Below the pieces are notes generated by a model. That model ran no database searches. It was not told the DNA's origin and saw only the letters and a list, made by a program, of their open reading frames with translations. This document shows, piece by piece, positions 38,484 to 55,384 of a stretch of 64,000 nt of DNA. The position numbers and the translations under genes were made by a program. This stretch comes from Rhodanobacter sp. MP7CTX1. GTDB lineage: Bacteria; Pseudomonadota; Gammaproteobacteria; Xanthomonadales; Rhodanobacteraceae. The stretch spans positions 62,001 through 126,000 of the forward strand of contig NZ_JACHCN010000014.1 in assembly GCF_014205795.1 (NCBI RefSeq), read 5' to 3'. Numbering within the stretch: position 1 is the first letter of the stretch; every line of letters starts with the position of its first letter.

Positions 38484-38513
38484 TTGACGCGGCGCACAAA
38501 ATGTGCGTAAAGT
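38484..38513 (+). promoter_or_regulatory. Candidate gltBD promoter with internal dyad
   Basis: TTGACG (38484-38489) and TAAAGT (38508-38513) are 18 bases apart. The spacer contains the dyad CGCACAAAATGTGCG (38493-38507). A regulator binding there would cover the promoter. Both boxes were read by eye, so this is only a candidate. Confidence 0.35.
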
Positions 38514-38608
38514 CGGGTCGCAAGCCTTCCACAAGCTGCTCGCCGTCCTTGTTGCGGCAGGTCGTTTGCGCCTCAGCGAATCGTTAGCCAGTGAAGAGGG
38601 TTTCGGTC

Positions 38609-44520
<5,912 letters not shown>

Positions 44521-44551
44521 TGTAACGGCTTAAGGTGCGGGAGCAACAAAG

Positions 44552-44580
44552 AACGGCGCGCCGATGATCGGCGCGCCGTT
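44552..44580 (+). terminator. Terminator after gltD
   Basis: A 13-bp perfect stem (aacggcgcgccga / tcggcgcgccgtt) with a 3-base loop, followed by ctgctt. It lies 31 bases after the gltD stop. Confidence 0.85.
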
Positions 44581-44624
44581 CTGCTTCATGCAGGCACAGC
44601 TCCTGTCACAGCGACTTCCTGCTG

Positions 44625-44691
44625 TTGTGGGAGCGACTTCAGTCGCGATGGCCGCGCCGAAAATCATCGCGACTGAAGTCGCTCCCACAAG
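44625..44691. repeat. Interspersed palindrome, family B copy 3
   Basis: Arms 44625-44650 and 44665-44691 carry ttgtgggagcgacttcagtc and its inverse perfectly, around a 14-base loop. It lies between gltD and the NRDE gene. Confidence 0.92.
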
Positions 44692-44793
44692 AGGGTGACG
44701 CAGTGAAGTGAGGCGATCAGCATCCTCTCTCAGGTAGGCCTACACTCAGTCCGGTGCCTGCTCGTAATGCCTCCTTCTTGTGGAATCTATCCC

Positions 44794-45582
44794 ATGTGCC
44801 TGATCGCCTTTGCCTGGAATGTGCACCCACGCTGGCGCCTGGTGCTGGCGGGCAATCGCGATGAGTTTCATGCGCGTCCGAGTGCACCTTTGGCGCGCTG
44901 GGACGATGCTCCGATCATCGGCGGTCGCGACCTGCAGGCCGGTGGTACCTGGCTGGGAGTGACCGATACCGGGCGCTGCTGCGTAGTGACGAATGTGCGC
45001 GATCCGCGCGATCCGCAGTTAGGCGTGTCGCGCGGGATGCTCGCCACCGACTTTCTTGTGGGCAGCATGGATGCCACGACACATGCACGGCAGTTGCTGG
45101 GTACGGCCTCCGAATATCGGCCATTCAACCTGCTTACATTCGATGCGCTCGATGCGTTCTATCTGGGCAATCGGCCCGAACCGCGGGCGCAGGCAGTGGC
45201 GCGGGGCGTGCACGGCCTGTCGAATGCCGATTTCAATACGCCATGGCCGAAGACGCGCAAGTTGATGAGCTGTCTCCAGGGCTGGGTCGACGCGGGTGGC
45301 GAAGACGAGTTCAACCCTTTGTTCAACGCGCTCGCTGACGAGCGCGTCGCACCGGATGCAGAATTGCCGGATACCGGCGTCGGTCTCGAACGCGAACGCA
45401 TGCTATCGCCAGCCTTCATCCGTAGCGAGCACTACGGCACCCGCGCCAGCACGATCGTGGCGATCGGTCATGACGGCAGCGGGGTGATCGTGGAACGACG
45501 CTTCGGGCCGAATGGCCGCTTCGATGGTGAAACCATCCTGCGGATCGCCGATTCGTTGCTCGCCACTCATTCATCGACGTAA
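44794..45582 (+). CDS. NRDE family protein (TANGO2-like)
   Basis: A 262-residue protein beginning MCLIAFAW with the Cys in position 2. The characteristic AGNRDEFHARPSAPLARW block (residues 22-39) gives the family its name. The GGRDLQAGGTWLGVT segment and the RVAPDAELPDTGVGLERERMLSPAFI C-terminal half are also typical. The Cys2 suggests an Ntn-hydrolase-like fold; animal TANGO2 is implicated in haem and lipid handling, but no bacterial function is established. ATG at 44794 gives the family start. Confidence 0.85.
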   Translation: MCLIAFAWNVHPRWRLVLAGNRDEFHARPSAPLARWDDAPIIGGRDLQAGGTWLGVTDTGRCCVVTNVRDPRDPQLGVSRGMLATDFLVGSMDATTHARQLLGTASEYRPFNLLTFDALDAFYLGNRPEPRAQAVARGVHGLSNADFNTPWPKTRKLMSCLQGWVDAGGEDEFNPLFNALADERVAPDAELPDTGVGLERERMLSPAFIRSEHYGTRASTIVAIGHDGSGVIVERRFGPNGRFDGETILRIADSLLATHSST

Positions 45583-45619
45583 CGTCCGCGCTGTGCAGCA
45601 TGCGATGCATCCGCTATAG

Positions 45620-47404
<1,785 letters not shown>

Positions 47405-47423
47405 GGTTGATTCGGGCGCGAAT

Positions 47424-47518
47424 TGTAGGAGCGCACCCTGTACGCGATGCCGCGCCTGCGCGCTCAAACATGTTGCTGCACCGCCAGATCGATTTTGCGC
47501 ACAGGGTGCGCTCCTACA
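47424..47518. repeat. Interspersed palindrome, family D (TGTAGGAGCGCACCCTGT type)
   Basis: Perfect 18-base arms (tgtaggagcgcaccctgt, 47424-47441, and inverse 47501-47518) separated by 59 bases. A half copy lies at about 22564-22586. It sits between the ligB end and the convergent YchJ-like gene. Confidence 0.88.
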
Positions 47519-47530
47519 CATCACGAACGC

Positions 47531-47932
47531 TCAGCTCTCGAGCTTGCCGTCGACGTAGTACCAGTGGCCGTGTTCGCGCACGAAGTGGCTGGTTTCGTGC
47601 TGCCGTTGCGCACGACCACCGCCGAGGCGATAACGGGCGACAAACTCCACGGTTGCATGGCTATCGTCAATGCCCTGATGTTGACGGATCTCCAGCCCCA
47701 ACCAGATCGGCGCCGGCAATTGCGCGGCCAGCCGCAGTGAAGCCGGGCGCGTATCGGCGTGCCAGCTCGCCAGCAGGTAGTCCTCGCGCTTCAGCACGTA
47801 GGCGCTGTAGCGTGCGCGCATCAGTTGTTCGGCCGAGGTTGCCGCGGCGCCGTCATGCAAGGGCCCGCAACATTGCGTGTATCCGGCCGGATTGCCGCAG
47901 GGGCAGGGCGTCAGGGTGTCGATCGACTTCAT
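47531..47932 (-). CDS. YchJ family protein with SEC-C motif
   Basis: A 133-residue protein. Its N-terminal CPCGNPAGYTQCCGPLHDG is the SEC-C zinc-binding motif, followed by SAEQLMRARYSAYVLKREDYLLASWH of the UPF0225/YchJ domain, and it ends WYYVDGKLE. The fold is NTF2-like. No enzymatic role is established. An AAGG-type ribosome binding site precedes the ATG. The family D palindrome follows its stop. Confidence 0.9.
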   Translation of the reverse strand: MKSIDTLTPCPCGNPAGYTQCCGPLHDGAAATSAEQLMRARYSAYVLKREDYLLASWHADTRPASLRLAAQLPAPIWLGLEIRQHQGIDDSHATVEFVARYRLGGGRAQRQHETSHFVREHGHWYYVDGKLES

Positions 47933-47980
47933 GCCGCCTTTGTACCCGGTTCGGCGGGTTTCTGCAGGCGCAAGCTTTGA

Positions 47981-48589
47981 TCAAGTGTGGATGCGTCGCC
48001 AGACGCGGCAGCGATTGTTCGCCGGCATCGCGATATCCTCGACGAGGGCGAAGCCGGCGCTGGCTGCCAGGGCGTCCACCGCTTCGGCATCGCGGATCGC
48101 CATATGTGCTCCGCGTGCCTGCAACCATTGATCGAAGGCGGCATTGCTGTCACTGCTGTAATGGCCGTGATAGTTGAATGGGCCATAGATGATCAGCGTG
48201 GCGCCCGCGCGGGTGATTCCCGGCAGCTGGGCGAACAGGCGCTGCACTTCCGACCACGCCATGATGTGCAGGGTATTGGCGCTGAACACCGCGTCAAACG
48301 TGGCTTCGGGCCATGTACCAGCGACATCGAGCTCCCACGGCGTCGGCGTATTGGGAAGCGCGGCTTCATCCAGCCATGCCCGGATACCCGGCAGATTTTC
48401 TTCGCGATCCGAGGTCTGCCAGATCAGCCGCGGCAGTGCGGCAGCGAAATGCACCGCGTGCTGGCCGGTGCCGCTGCCGATCTCCAGCACGCGCTGGTCA
48501 CCGACGAGGTAATCGCGCAACACCGTGAGAATGGGTTCGCGATTGCGCTCGCACGATGGCGAGTTCGGTTTGTCCTCGTGACTGCTCAG
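47981..48589 (-). CDS. DUF938 methyltransferase-like protein (CTG start suspected)
   Basis: A ~202-residue SAM-dependent methyltransferase-like protein. NSPSCERNREPILTVLRDYL is the DUF938 N-terminal block, followed by VLEIGSGTGQHAVHFAAALP (SAM motif I), WQTSDREENLPGIRAWL and NYHGHYSSDSNAAFDQWL. No ATG, GTG or TTG lies in frame between the upstream gene's stop and this block. The best fit is CTG at 48589, whose bases CTGA overlap the TGA of the upstream gene. A longer frame starts at 48700 but overlaps the upstream gene out of frame. Substrate unknown. Confidence 0.8.
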   Translation of the reverse strand: MSSHEDKPNSPSCERNREPILTVLRDYLVGDQRVLEIGSGTGQHAVHFAAALPRLIWQTSDREENLPGIRAWLDEAALPNTPTPWELDVAGTWPEATFDAVFSANTLHIMAWSEVQRLFAQLPGITRAGATLIIYGPFNYHGHYSSDSNAAFDQWLQARGAHMAIRDAEAVDALAASAGFALVEDIAMPANNRCRVWRRIHT

Positions 48590-48783
48590 ACGGGCCGGCC
48601 GCGGAGCACCCGTGCCGGCAACATCAGCAGCGCACCGAGGAACGCGAATACCGCGCCCACCGTGATCCCGACCAGGCGCAGCGGCAGCAACAGCAGCCAC
48701 ACGATCGGATACAGCACCAGCGCCAGCAGCGCGAGCGGCCAGCAGAACACCAGCAGCAACAACCAGAGCAGGAAACCGGCCAT
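48586..48783 (-). CDS. Small membrane protein (65 residues)
   Basis: A 65-residue protein, nearly all hydrophobic: LLWLLLLVFCWPLALLALVLY and LLLLPLRLVGITVGAVFAFLGALLML give two membrane segments, ending RVLRGRPV. A GAGG site lies 7 bases upstream of the ATG. Its stop overlaps the start region of the DUF938 gene (CTGA). I do not recognise a family, but the ribosome binding site and neighbouring genes support a real gene. Confidence 0.7.
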   Translation of the reverse strand: MAGFLLWLLLLVFCWPLALLALVLYPIVWLLLLPLRLVGITVGAVFAFLGALLMLPARVLRGRPV

Positions 48784-48880
48784 GGGATGACCTCGCAGGG
48801 GTGGAATAAGCGGACTCTAGCGCAGCCTGCAGCGTGTGCGTAGATGACCTCCGCCACCCCCGTCGAGCCGGTTCAGGCGC

Positions 48881-49459
48881 TCAGCCCATCGGACTCACGC
48901 CAATCAGCCACAGGTGCAGCCAGCACGCGAAGATGACCCAGGCCACGACCCCGATCAGCAGAGTCAACGCGTCACCCCTGACCGTACCCGGCGGATACGT
49001 GGTGCCCGCCAGTCGGTCACGGCGGCGCGATACCGCGAACAGCACGATCGCCCATACCAGGAAAGCGCCGAATAACACGATGTCATGCAACATGCCGGTC
49101 GCAAGCAGGTGGCCGAATGCCCATACCTTCACCGCCAGTACCTGCGGGTGGCCGAGTTTTGCCTTGAAGTGATTGCCCGGCACGCGCGCGGCGAAAAACA
49201 GCACGAATGCGATCAGCGTGAACGGTGCATTGAGATGACGCAGCCACATCGGCGGGACGTAAAGCACTACCGGCTGCTGACGCGCCAACCCGAAGCCCCA
49301 GCAAATCAACACGAAGCCGATCAGCGAAACCAGCGCGAACAAACCCTTCCAGCGTTTCGCGCCGAGTCGCGCGATCTGTCGTTCGCGCCAGCCGTCCGCG
49401 AAGATGCGCAGCGAGTGCGCACCAAGAAAGATCAGCAGGCCAAGGATCAGCATCAGCAT
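48881..49459 (-). CDS. NnrU family membrane protein
   Basis: A 192-residue protein with about five membrane segments. The blocks AHSLRIFADGWRERQIARLG, KLGHPQVLAVKVWAFGHLLATG and the terminal helix fit the NnrU family. In some denitrifiers nnrU lies with nitric oxide genes, but no nitrogen-oxide gene is here. No function can be assigned to this copy. The gene is separate from the neighbouring HutD-like gene by 44 bases. Confidence 0.8.
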   Translation of the reverse strand: MLMLILGLLIFLGAHSLRIFADGWRERQIARLGAKRWKGLFALVSLIGFVLICWGFGLARQQPVVLYVPPMWLRHLNAPFTLIAFVLFFAARVPGNHFKAKLGHPQVLAVKVWAFGHLLATGMLHDIVLFGAFLVWAIVLFAVSRRRDRLAGTTYPPGTVRGDALTLLIGVVAWVIFACWLHLWLIGVSPMG

Positions 49460-49503
49460 GGGGGGTCACCTCATCGCAGCGGTGCGGCGAGTATAGGCGT
49501 CCG

Positions 49504-50070
49504 TCAGGCCGTGCGCCGAATGCCGATGGCGAACGCCAATGCACCGTCCCGCAGCATGATGTGGCCGGTAGCTGGCGCATGCGCCAGCCATGCATCGCCG
49601 GTGTGCAGCATGCCGTCGACGGTCTCGATATCGCCGTGGACGGCATAGATCAGGACAACCTCGGGGGTAAGCGGATGGGCTCCCGGCTCTTGCCATACCT
49701 GCACTGCGCCACGTACCTGCGTTCGGCGCACCATCAGATTGAAGTCACGGGTGGGGCCATCAGTGAGCGTCACCGCCACTTTGCTCTCACCGGCGAAGGC
49801 GAACGGTACGAACGGCGTCGTCAGCGCGTGCATGCGGCCGTCGTCCAGCGTCATCGTGAAGCCGGCGCCGTCGAGCAGCGCAATATGGCGGTCGATACCG
49901 GGGAAGGAGGAGAACGGCGCGGCGCTGTCGACCTCGGCGATGCTCACGCGCCACAGGATATCTTCGCCGCTGGCGCCGGTCGGATGGACGGCTATTTCAC
50001 GCGTGGTCCCGAGGCCATTCTTCCACGGTTGCGGCGGACAATCCTGTGCGCGGATGATCGACGAGTTCAT
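49504..50070 (-). CDS. HutD/Ves family cupin-like protein
   Basis: A 188-residue protein with QPWKNGLGTTREIAVHP, DILWRVSIAEVDS, FSSFPGIDRHIALLDGAG and DFNLMVRR, characteristic of HutD/Ves proteins. In some species HutD is linked to histidine utilisation, but no other hut gene is here. It overlaps dinG by 4 bases (ATGA, 50067-50070), suggesting coupled translation with the helicase gene; that pairing is probably just operon packing. Confidence 0.85.
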   Translation of the reverse strand: MNSSIIRAQDCPPQPWKNGLGTTREIAVHPTGASGEDILWRVSIAEVDSAAPFSSFPGIDRHIALLDGAGFTMTLDDGRMHALTTPFVPFAFAGESKVAVTLTDGPTRDFNLMVRRTQVRGAVQVWQEPGAHPLTPEVVLIYAVHGDIETVDGMLHTGDAWLAHAPATGHIMLRDGALAFAIGIRRTA

Positions 50071-52172
50071 GCGCTCCTCTCGATCACGCGTTCAAACGGT
50101 GGCAAGGCCTTGAGCATGCCGCTGCCATAGCGCTTGGTCACCACGCGGCGGTCGAGCAGCACGATGCGACCGCGGTCAGTTTCGTTGCGAATCAGCCTGC
50201 CACAATACTGGGTCAGCAGTCGCGTTGCTTCAGGCACGCTAACCTCGATGAAGGGGTTGCGCCCGCGCGATTCCAGCCATTCGGCATACGTCGCACCGAC
50301 GGGATCGGTGGGCACGGCGAACGGCAACTGCGTGATCACGACCGTCTCGCACAGCTTGCCGGGCAGGTCGAGGCCTTCCCCAAACGAGGCGAGGCCAAAC
50401 AGCGTGCTGCCCTTGCCGGCTTCGATGTCGGCGATGTGTTCGGCGACCAGCTGCGATTTTCCCAACGAGCCTTGCGCACGCACCTTGCGCACCTGCGCGA
50501 TGGGCAGTTTCTGAAGCACGCGATCGAGCTTCGCGCGCGAGGTGAACAACACCAGATTTCCAGCGTCCCAGTCGAGGTTGTCGGCCAGCCATTCGCTGAT
50601 TTCCTCGGCATGCGCTTCGCGTGCGTCCGGCAGCGTGCGCATCGCCGGCACTTCCAGTCGTGCCTGCACGGCGAGGTCGAAAGGCGACGGCAGGCTCATT
50701 GTCACGGCATCATCAGGCAGGCCGACAGCATCGGCGAAGCCGCGGAAGTTGCCGCCTGCGCTCAGGGTTGCCGAGGTCATCACGACACCACTGGCGTTAC
50801 CCCACAGCACGCTGCGCAGCAAGCCGCCAGCAGATACTGCCGAGGCATGACAGACCAGTTGCTGATCGCCACCCAGCGTGACCCAGCGCGCCAGCGGCGG
50901 CGCGTTATCGGCATCGTCGCTCGACCAGGCGCGCCACGTGCTTGCCTGCTTGCCGATGCGTTCGAGCGCGATCCCCAGTTCCCGCGACAACGCCTCCTGG
51001 GTCGGGCCGCCGTCGGTCATCTCGACCACGGCACGGCGTACGGCGGTGAGCCAGCGTTGCACTTCACCAGTGCACAGGTTTAGCACCCGCGCATGCTCAA
51101 CCCACGGCTCCGGCAGCTGACCGAGCGAGCCGCGGTACATGGGCTCGGCCTCGGCGGGATCGGGTAGCCAGCCGAGGCGGATGTCTTTCTCAAGCTCCTC
51201 CAGCGCATTGCTGAGCTCCTGCAGTTTCGCGTCGCCGGCATCCAGCGACAGCTTGCCCAAAGTCTGCTTGTCGGTGAGCGAATACGCGGCGTGCACCTGC
51301 CGCCCGAGCCGGCTCAGCTGGCGCACGGTAACGCTCATGTACACCTCGGCGGCACCGCGATCGATCGCCTTGCCCGGCACGTGATGGCCTTCGTCGAAGA
51401 TGTACAGCGTCTCGTCCGGGCGTGGCAGGATCACTCCGCCCCAGCCCTCATCCTCGCCCGGCATGGTGAGGTCGGCCAGCACCAGATCCTGGTTGGCCAC
51501 GATGATTTCAGCATCGTCCACCGCGCGGCGTGCGGCGAAGAACGGGCAGATCATGAACTGACCGCACTTGCGCCCGGTGCAGCCACCGGCGCTGGTGGTC
51601 ACCATCGGACGCAACAGGTCGCTGACTGCCTCCGGTGCGCTGTCCATGTCGCCGTTCCACTCGCCGTTGTCGAACGCTGCGCTCAATTTGCCCAGCGCCT
51701 GCTTGTCGCGTGGCTGGGGCGGCTTAAGCCACAGCGCCAGATCCGCATCGAAGCCGGCCAGGCCCATCTGCCCGGAGTCGTTGAGGCTGTTCGCCGCCAT
51801 GCGCAGGTTGCGCGGGCACAGGTAACGCCCGCGGCCCTTGGCCAAGGCCACTTTCGCCTCGATGCCGTTGAGCTTCAGATACAGCGGGATGTCCCGTTGT
51901 ACCAGCTGTTCCTGCAGCGCCACCGTGGCGGTGGCGATCAATAGCTTCTTCTTCTGGAAGCGCGCCACTTCCACGCCGGCAATCAGATAGGCCATCGACT
52001 TGCCAGTGCCGGTCGGCGCCTCGATCACGGCCACCCCACCGGTCTTGCCCAGTGCCCGAGCCACCTCGGCAATCATCCTTCCCTGCGAGGCGCGTGCGCG
52101 AAAGCCCGGCAGGCCGTCTTTCAGGCGTGCATAAGCGGCGCGTATGGCGTCTTTGGTGGTATCGGCGAGCAT
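50067..52172 (-). CDS. dinG: ATP-dependent DNA helicase DinG-like (XPD family, Fe-S)
   Basis: A 701-residue 5'-3' helicase. Walker A is IEAPTGTGKSMAYLI. Cysteines for the 4Fe-4S cluster are in RYLCPRN, GCTGRKCGQFMIC and just after. A DEGH box (YIFDEGHHV) and helicase motifs GVVMTSATLS, VLFTSRAKL, LFGLASFGEGLDLPGKL and QYCGRLIRNETDRGRIVLLDRR follow. Length is close to E. coli DinG. ATG 52172 (MLADTTKDAIRAAYARLK) fits the family start; the frame runs on upstream to 52250. Divergent from the GGDEF-EAL gene. Confidence 0.94.
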   Translation of the reverse strand: MLADTTKDAIRAAYARLKDGLPGFRARASQGRMIAEVARALGKTGGVAVIEAPTGTGKSMAYLIAGVEVARFQKKKLLIATATVALQEQLVQRDIPLYLKLNGIEAKVALAKGRGRYLCPRNLRMAANSLNDSGQMGLAGFDADLALWLKPPQPRDKQALGKLSAAFDNGEWNGDMDSAPEAVSDLLRPMVTTSAGGCTGRKCGQFMICPFFAARRAVDDAEIIVANQDLVLADLTMPGEDEGWGGVILPRPDETLYIFDEGHHVPGKAIDRGAAEVYMSVTVRQLSRLGRQVHAAYSLTDKQTLGKLSLDAGDAKLQELSNALEELEKDIRLGWLPDPAEAEPMYRGSLGQLPEPWVEHARVLNLCTGEVQRWLTAVRRAVVEMTDGGPTQEALSRELGIALERIGKQASTWRAWSSDDADNAPPLARWVTLGGDQQLVCHASAVSAGGLLRSVLWGNASGVVMTSATLSAGGNFRGFADAVGLPDDAVTMSLPSPFDLAVQARLEVPAMRTLPDAREAHAEEISEWLADNLDWDAGNLVLFTSRAKLDRVLQKLPIAQVRKVRAQGSLGKSQLVAEHIADIEAGKGSTLFGLASFGEGLDLPGKLCETVVITQLPFAVPTDPVGATYAEWLESRGRNPFIEVSVPEATRLLTQYCGRLIRNETDRGRIVLLDRRVVTKRYGSGMLKALPPFERVIERSA

Positions 52173-52416
52173 GGTGAAGAAACCTGTGGCGCGGGTTATG
52201 CATGAAACATGGGCACGGATGCCGTCAGCCACCGGGAATCGCCGGCGCAAGGCGGCGACGTGCCGGAGTGCAACATGGCTGGATGTAAGAGGGGCAGTTT
52301 ATCGGTATTGCGTGTCCGGCAGGTTCCTGCTGGTGCTACGCCAGCGCTGTCGCGCGTATTGAGGGGGTATGCTGATGCCGGATGCTAGCGGGGTCGGGCT
52401 GGGGGGAGCTCTATCG

Positions 52417-55371
52417 ATGAAGCACGCGGATGCTGTTGAGTCGACGTTGTTCGACGGCTCGTTGCAGCTGACATGGCTGGCTCACCTGACGGCGGACCAG
52501 ACGCCATACGAGGTGGCCGAGGTGATTGCTGGCCTGGTGCAGGCCCGGCAGGGTTGCCATGCCGCCTGCGTGCTGTGGGGTCTGGAGCAGCCGGCCACCT
52601 ATAGCAGCGTTCCGTCAGCGCGGATCGATCCAGCCGATTGGCCGTGGTTGCGCGACGCCAGCAAATCAGACTCGCCGCACTGGAGCCCGGATCAGCGCCG
52701 TGTCGCGATTCGCCTGTGCGAGCAGCCCGAATCAGCGCTGCTGCTGTTGAGCTTGCAGCCGGGGCACGATGTCGGGGATTTTCTGGACGAGTTGGAGGCC
52801 GCGCTGCAGCTTGCCGGTCAGCATCTGCGCCGGTCACTGGAGTGGTTCAAGCTGCAGCATTCGCATCAGCAGCTGGAGCGTTCCGAAGCGCTGCAGCGCG
52901 CGCTGTTCGCGATTTCCGATCTGGCCGGCTCCGAGCGGGACATGCCGGACATGTTGCGTGGCATCCACGCCATCGTCAGCACGTTGATGTACGCGGAAAA
53001 TTTTTTCATCGTCACGCGCAATACCGAGCTGGATACGATCCGCTTCCTGTATTTCATCGATGTCGAGGACCCGACTTCGCCCGGCAATGGCCAGGATCTG
53101 CCGTTGAGCGCGATCGAGCATACGCTGACCTGGTATGTGATCACCGACGGCAAGGCACGCATGGGCAGTGCCGAGGAGCTGCGCAGTCAGGTGCCGGGGC
53201 CGATGGCCATGATCGGCTCAGACAGCTTCGACTGGCTCGGTGTACCGATGCTGCGCGACGGTCAGCCCGGCGGCGCGCTGGTGGTGCAGAGCTACCAGCA
53301 GAACATCGGCTATTCGGACGAAGACCTGGCGCTGCTGGAGTTTGTCGGCAGCCACATCCTTACCGCACTGGAGCGCAAGCAGACCAAGGAGGACCTGGAA
53401 AAGCGGGTGCGCCTGCGCACGTTGCAGCTGGCCGAGGCGAATCGCGGACTGCAACTGGAAATCATCGAGCGCAAACGTGCCGAGCATCTGCAGGCGGCCT
53501 TGTTTCAGATTGCGCAGCTGGCCACTGCGGATATCGATCAGGAAGAATTCTACCGGCGTGTGCATGCGGTGGTTGGCGAGTTGCTGAATGCGGAAAATTT
53601 CTTCATCGCGCTGCTCTCCGACGATCGCCAGCAGTTGACGTTTCCGTACTCCGTGGATGAAGTCAAATTGCCACCGGCCGTGCGCCCGCTGGGACGTGGC
53701 CTGAGCGAATATGTGCTGCGTCGTGGCGTGCCGGTGCGCGCCGACAACGCAGACATCGAGGAACTCGTGCGGCAGGGCGAGATCGCGCAGGGGCGTTCCG
53801 GCGCACCAGCGATGTGCTGGCTGGGCGTGCCGTTGATCGTCGGCGACGAGACGATCGGATTGGTCACGGTGCAGAGCTACAGCGCTTCGGTGGTCTACGG
53901 CCTGGCGGATCAGGAGCTGCTCAGCTTCGTCGCGTCGCAGATTGCCAACAGCCTCACCCGGCGTCGCTCCGCCGAATCCCTGCGACGCGCCTACGAACAG
54001 CTCGAACACAGGGTGGAAGAGCGCACACAGGCGTTGCGCAAGGAAATCATCGAGCGCGAACGCATCCAGGACCAGCTCAAGCATCAGGTCATGCATGATT
54101 CGCTGACCGGGCTGCCCAACCGCGGCTTTCTGCGTGACCGCATCGATCGCGTACTTTCCGCGATCAAGCAGGAACCGCACCGGCGTTGCGCGCTGCTATA
54201 CCTGGATGTCGACCGTTTCAAGATCATCAATGACAGCCTCGGACACCTGGCCGGCGACGAGGTGTTGAAAGAGGTCGCCACGCGTCTCGCAAGCTGCGTG
54301 CGCCATCCGGACCTGGTGGCGCGATTGGCCGGTGATGAGTTCGCGATCCTGCTGGAGGATGTGCAGATGCCGGCCGATGTCATGGCCGTGGCTCAGCGCG
54401 TGCTGGACTCCCTCGGAACCCCGATGCTGGTTGCCGGCAAAGAACTGCAACCTACCGCCAGCGTGGGTATCGCGATCGGCGATAGCCATTACCAGACGGC
54501 CGACGAGGTGCTGCGCGACGCCGACATTGCGCTGTATCGAGCGAAGGATCTCGGCCGCAAGCGCTTCGAACTGTTCGACGAGACGCTGGCAAAGAATGTG
54601 GTCGACGTGCTGGCGATGGAAGTGGAGCTGCGCCGGGCGTTGCAGAACGATCAGTTCGAACCGTACTTTCAGCCGATCTGCCGCCTCGATGATGGTCAGG
54701 TCGTAGGCTATGAGGCGCTGATCCGCTGGAATCACCCGCAGCGCGGTCTGCTAAAGCCGGCGGACTTCGTCAAGATTGCCGAGGACAGCGGCCTGATCGA
54801 GGCAATCGACTGGCGCATCTTCGAGCTCAGCTGTCGCCTGCTTGCGCGGCACGGTCCTGATGATACTTTCATGACGTTCAACGTCTCGGCGCTGCATCTG
54901 CGCCACGCGGATTTCGACGCGCGTCTGATTTGCCTGCTCGAGTCCACCGGCTTGCCTGCTTCACGCCTGATCGCGGAAGTCACTGAAGGGGCCCTGCTGG
55001 ACAATCCCGAGCGCGTGCGCGCGACGCTCGATCGTTTGCGCCTGGCCGGCGTGGGCGCGGCGCTCGACGATTTCGGCACCGGCTATTCGTCGCTCAGCTA
55101 TCTGCATTCACTGCCGTTGCGCATGCTGAAAATCGATCGCGCGTTCGTGGAGGAACTGGACAAGGACCGCAACACCAACAGCACCACCGTGGTGGCGGCG
55201 ATTCTTGCGCTGGCGCGCGCCTTGAACATCCAGGTGATCGCCGAAGGCATCGAAACCCAGGCCCAGCGCAACGCACTGATGGCGATGGGTTGCGAGCTGG
55301 GGCAAGGCTATCTGCTGGGTCACCCGTCACCGATCGGGCATTGGCTGCAAGCTCACGCCGACACTGAGTGA
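52417..55371 (+). CDS. GAF-GAF-GGDEF-EAL protein (cyclic-di-GMP turnover)
   Basis: A 984-residue protein with two GAF-like sensor regions: residues ~155-310 and ~365-520, each with an AENFFI segment. A coiled-coil linker (LRRAYEQLEHRVEERTQALRKEIIERERI) leads to a GGDEF domain whose signature is AGDEF (residues 638-642), with Ala for the first Gly. The EAL domain has YEALIRW (E766), the DDFGTGYSSLSYLHSLP loop and EGIETQAQRNAL. Variant AGDEF can remain active in other proteins; the EAL side looks competent. GGAG at 52405-52408 supports this start; ATG 52369/52375 are alternatives. Confidence 0.9.
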   Translation: MKHADAVESTLFDGSLQLTWLAHLTADQTPYEVAEVIAGLVQARQGCHAACVLWGLEQPATYSSVPSARIDPADWPWLRDASKSDSPHWSPDQRRVAIRLCEQPESALLLLSLQPGHDVGDFLDELEAALQLAGQHLRRSLEWFKLQHSHQQLERSEALQRALFAISDLAGSERDMPDMLRGIHAIVSTLMYAENFFIVTRNTELDTIRFLYFIDVEDPTSPGNGQDLPLSAIEHTLTWYVITDGKARMGSAEELRSQVPGPMAMIGSDSFDWLGVPMLRDGQPGGALVVQSYQQNIGYSDEDLALLEFVGSHILTALERKQTKEDLEKRVRLRTLQLAEANRGLQLEIIERKRAEHLQAALFQIAQLATADIDQEEFYRRVHAVVGELLNAENFFIALLSDDRQQLTFPYSVDEVKLPPAVRPLGRGLSEYVLRRGVPVRADNADIEELVRQGEIAQGRSGAPAMCWLGVPLIVGDETIGLVTVQSYSASVVYGLADQELLSFVASQIANSLTRRRSAESLRRAYEQLEHRVEERTQALRKEIIERERIQDQLKHQVMHDSLTGLPNRGFLRDRIDRVLSAIKQEPHRRCALLYLDVDRFKIINDSLGHLAGDEVLKEVATRLASCVRHPDLVARLAGDEFAILLEDVQMPADVMAVAQRVLDSLGTPMLVAGKELQPTASVGIAIGDSHYQTADEVLRDADIALYRAKDLGRKRFELFDETLAKNVVDVLAMEVELRRALQNDQFEPYFQPICRLDDGQVVGYEALIRWNHPQRGLLKPADFVKIAEDSGLIEAIDWRIFELSCRLLARHGPDDTFMTFNVSALHLRHADFDARLICLLESTGLPASRLIAEVTEGALLDNPERVRATLDRLRLAGVGAALDDFGTGYSSLSYLHSLPLRMLKIDRAFVEELDKDRNTNSTTVVAAILALARALNIQVIAEGIETQAQRNALMAMGCELGQGYLLGHPSPIGHWLQAHADTE

Positions 55372-55384
55372 GTCGGCGTGCCGG

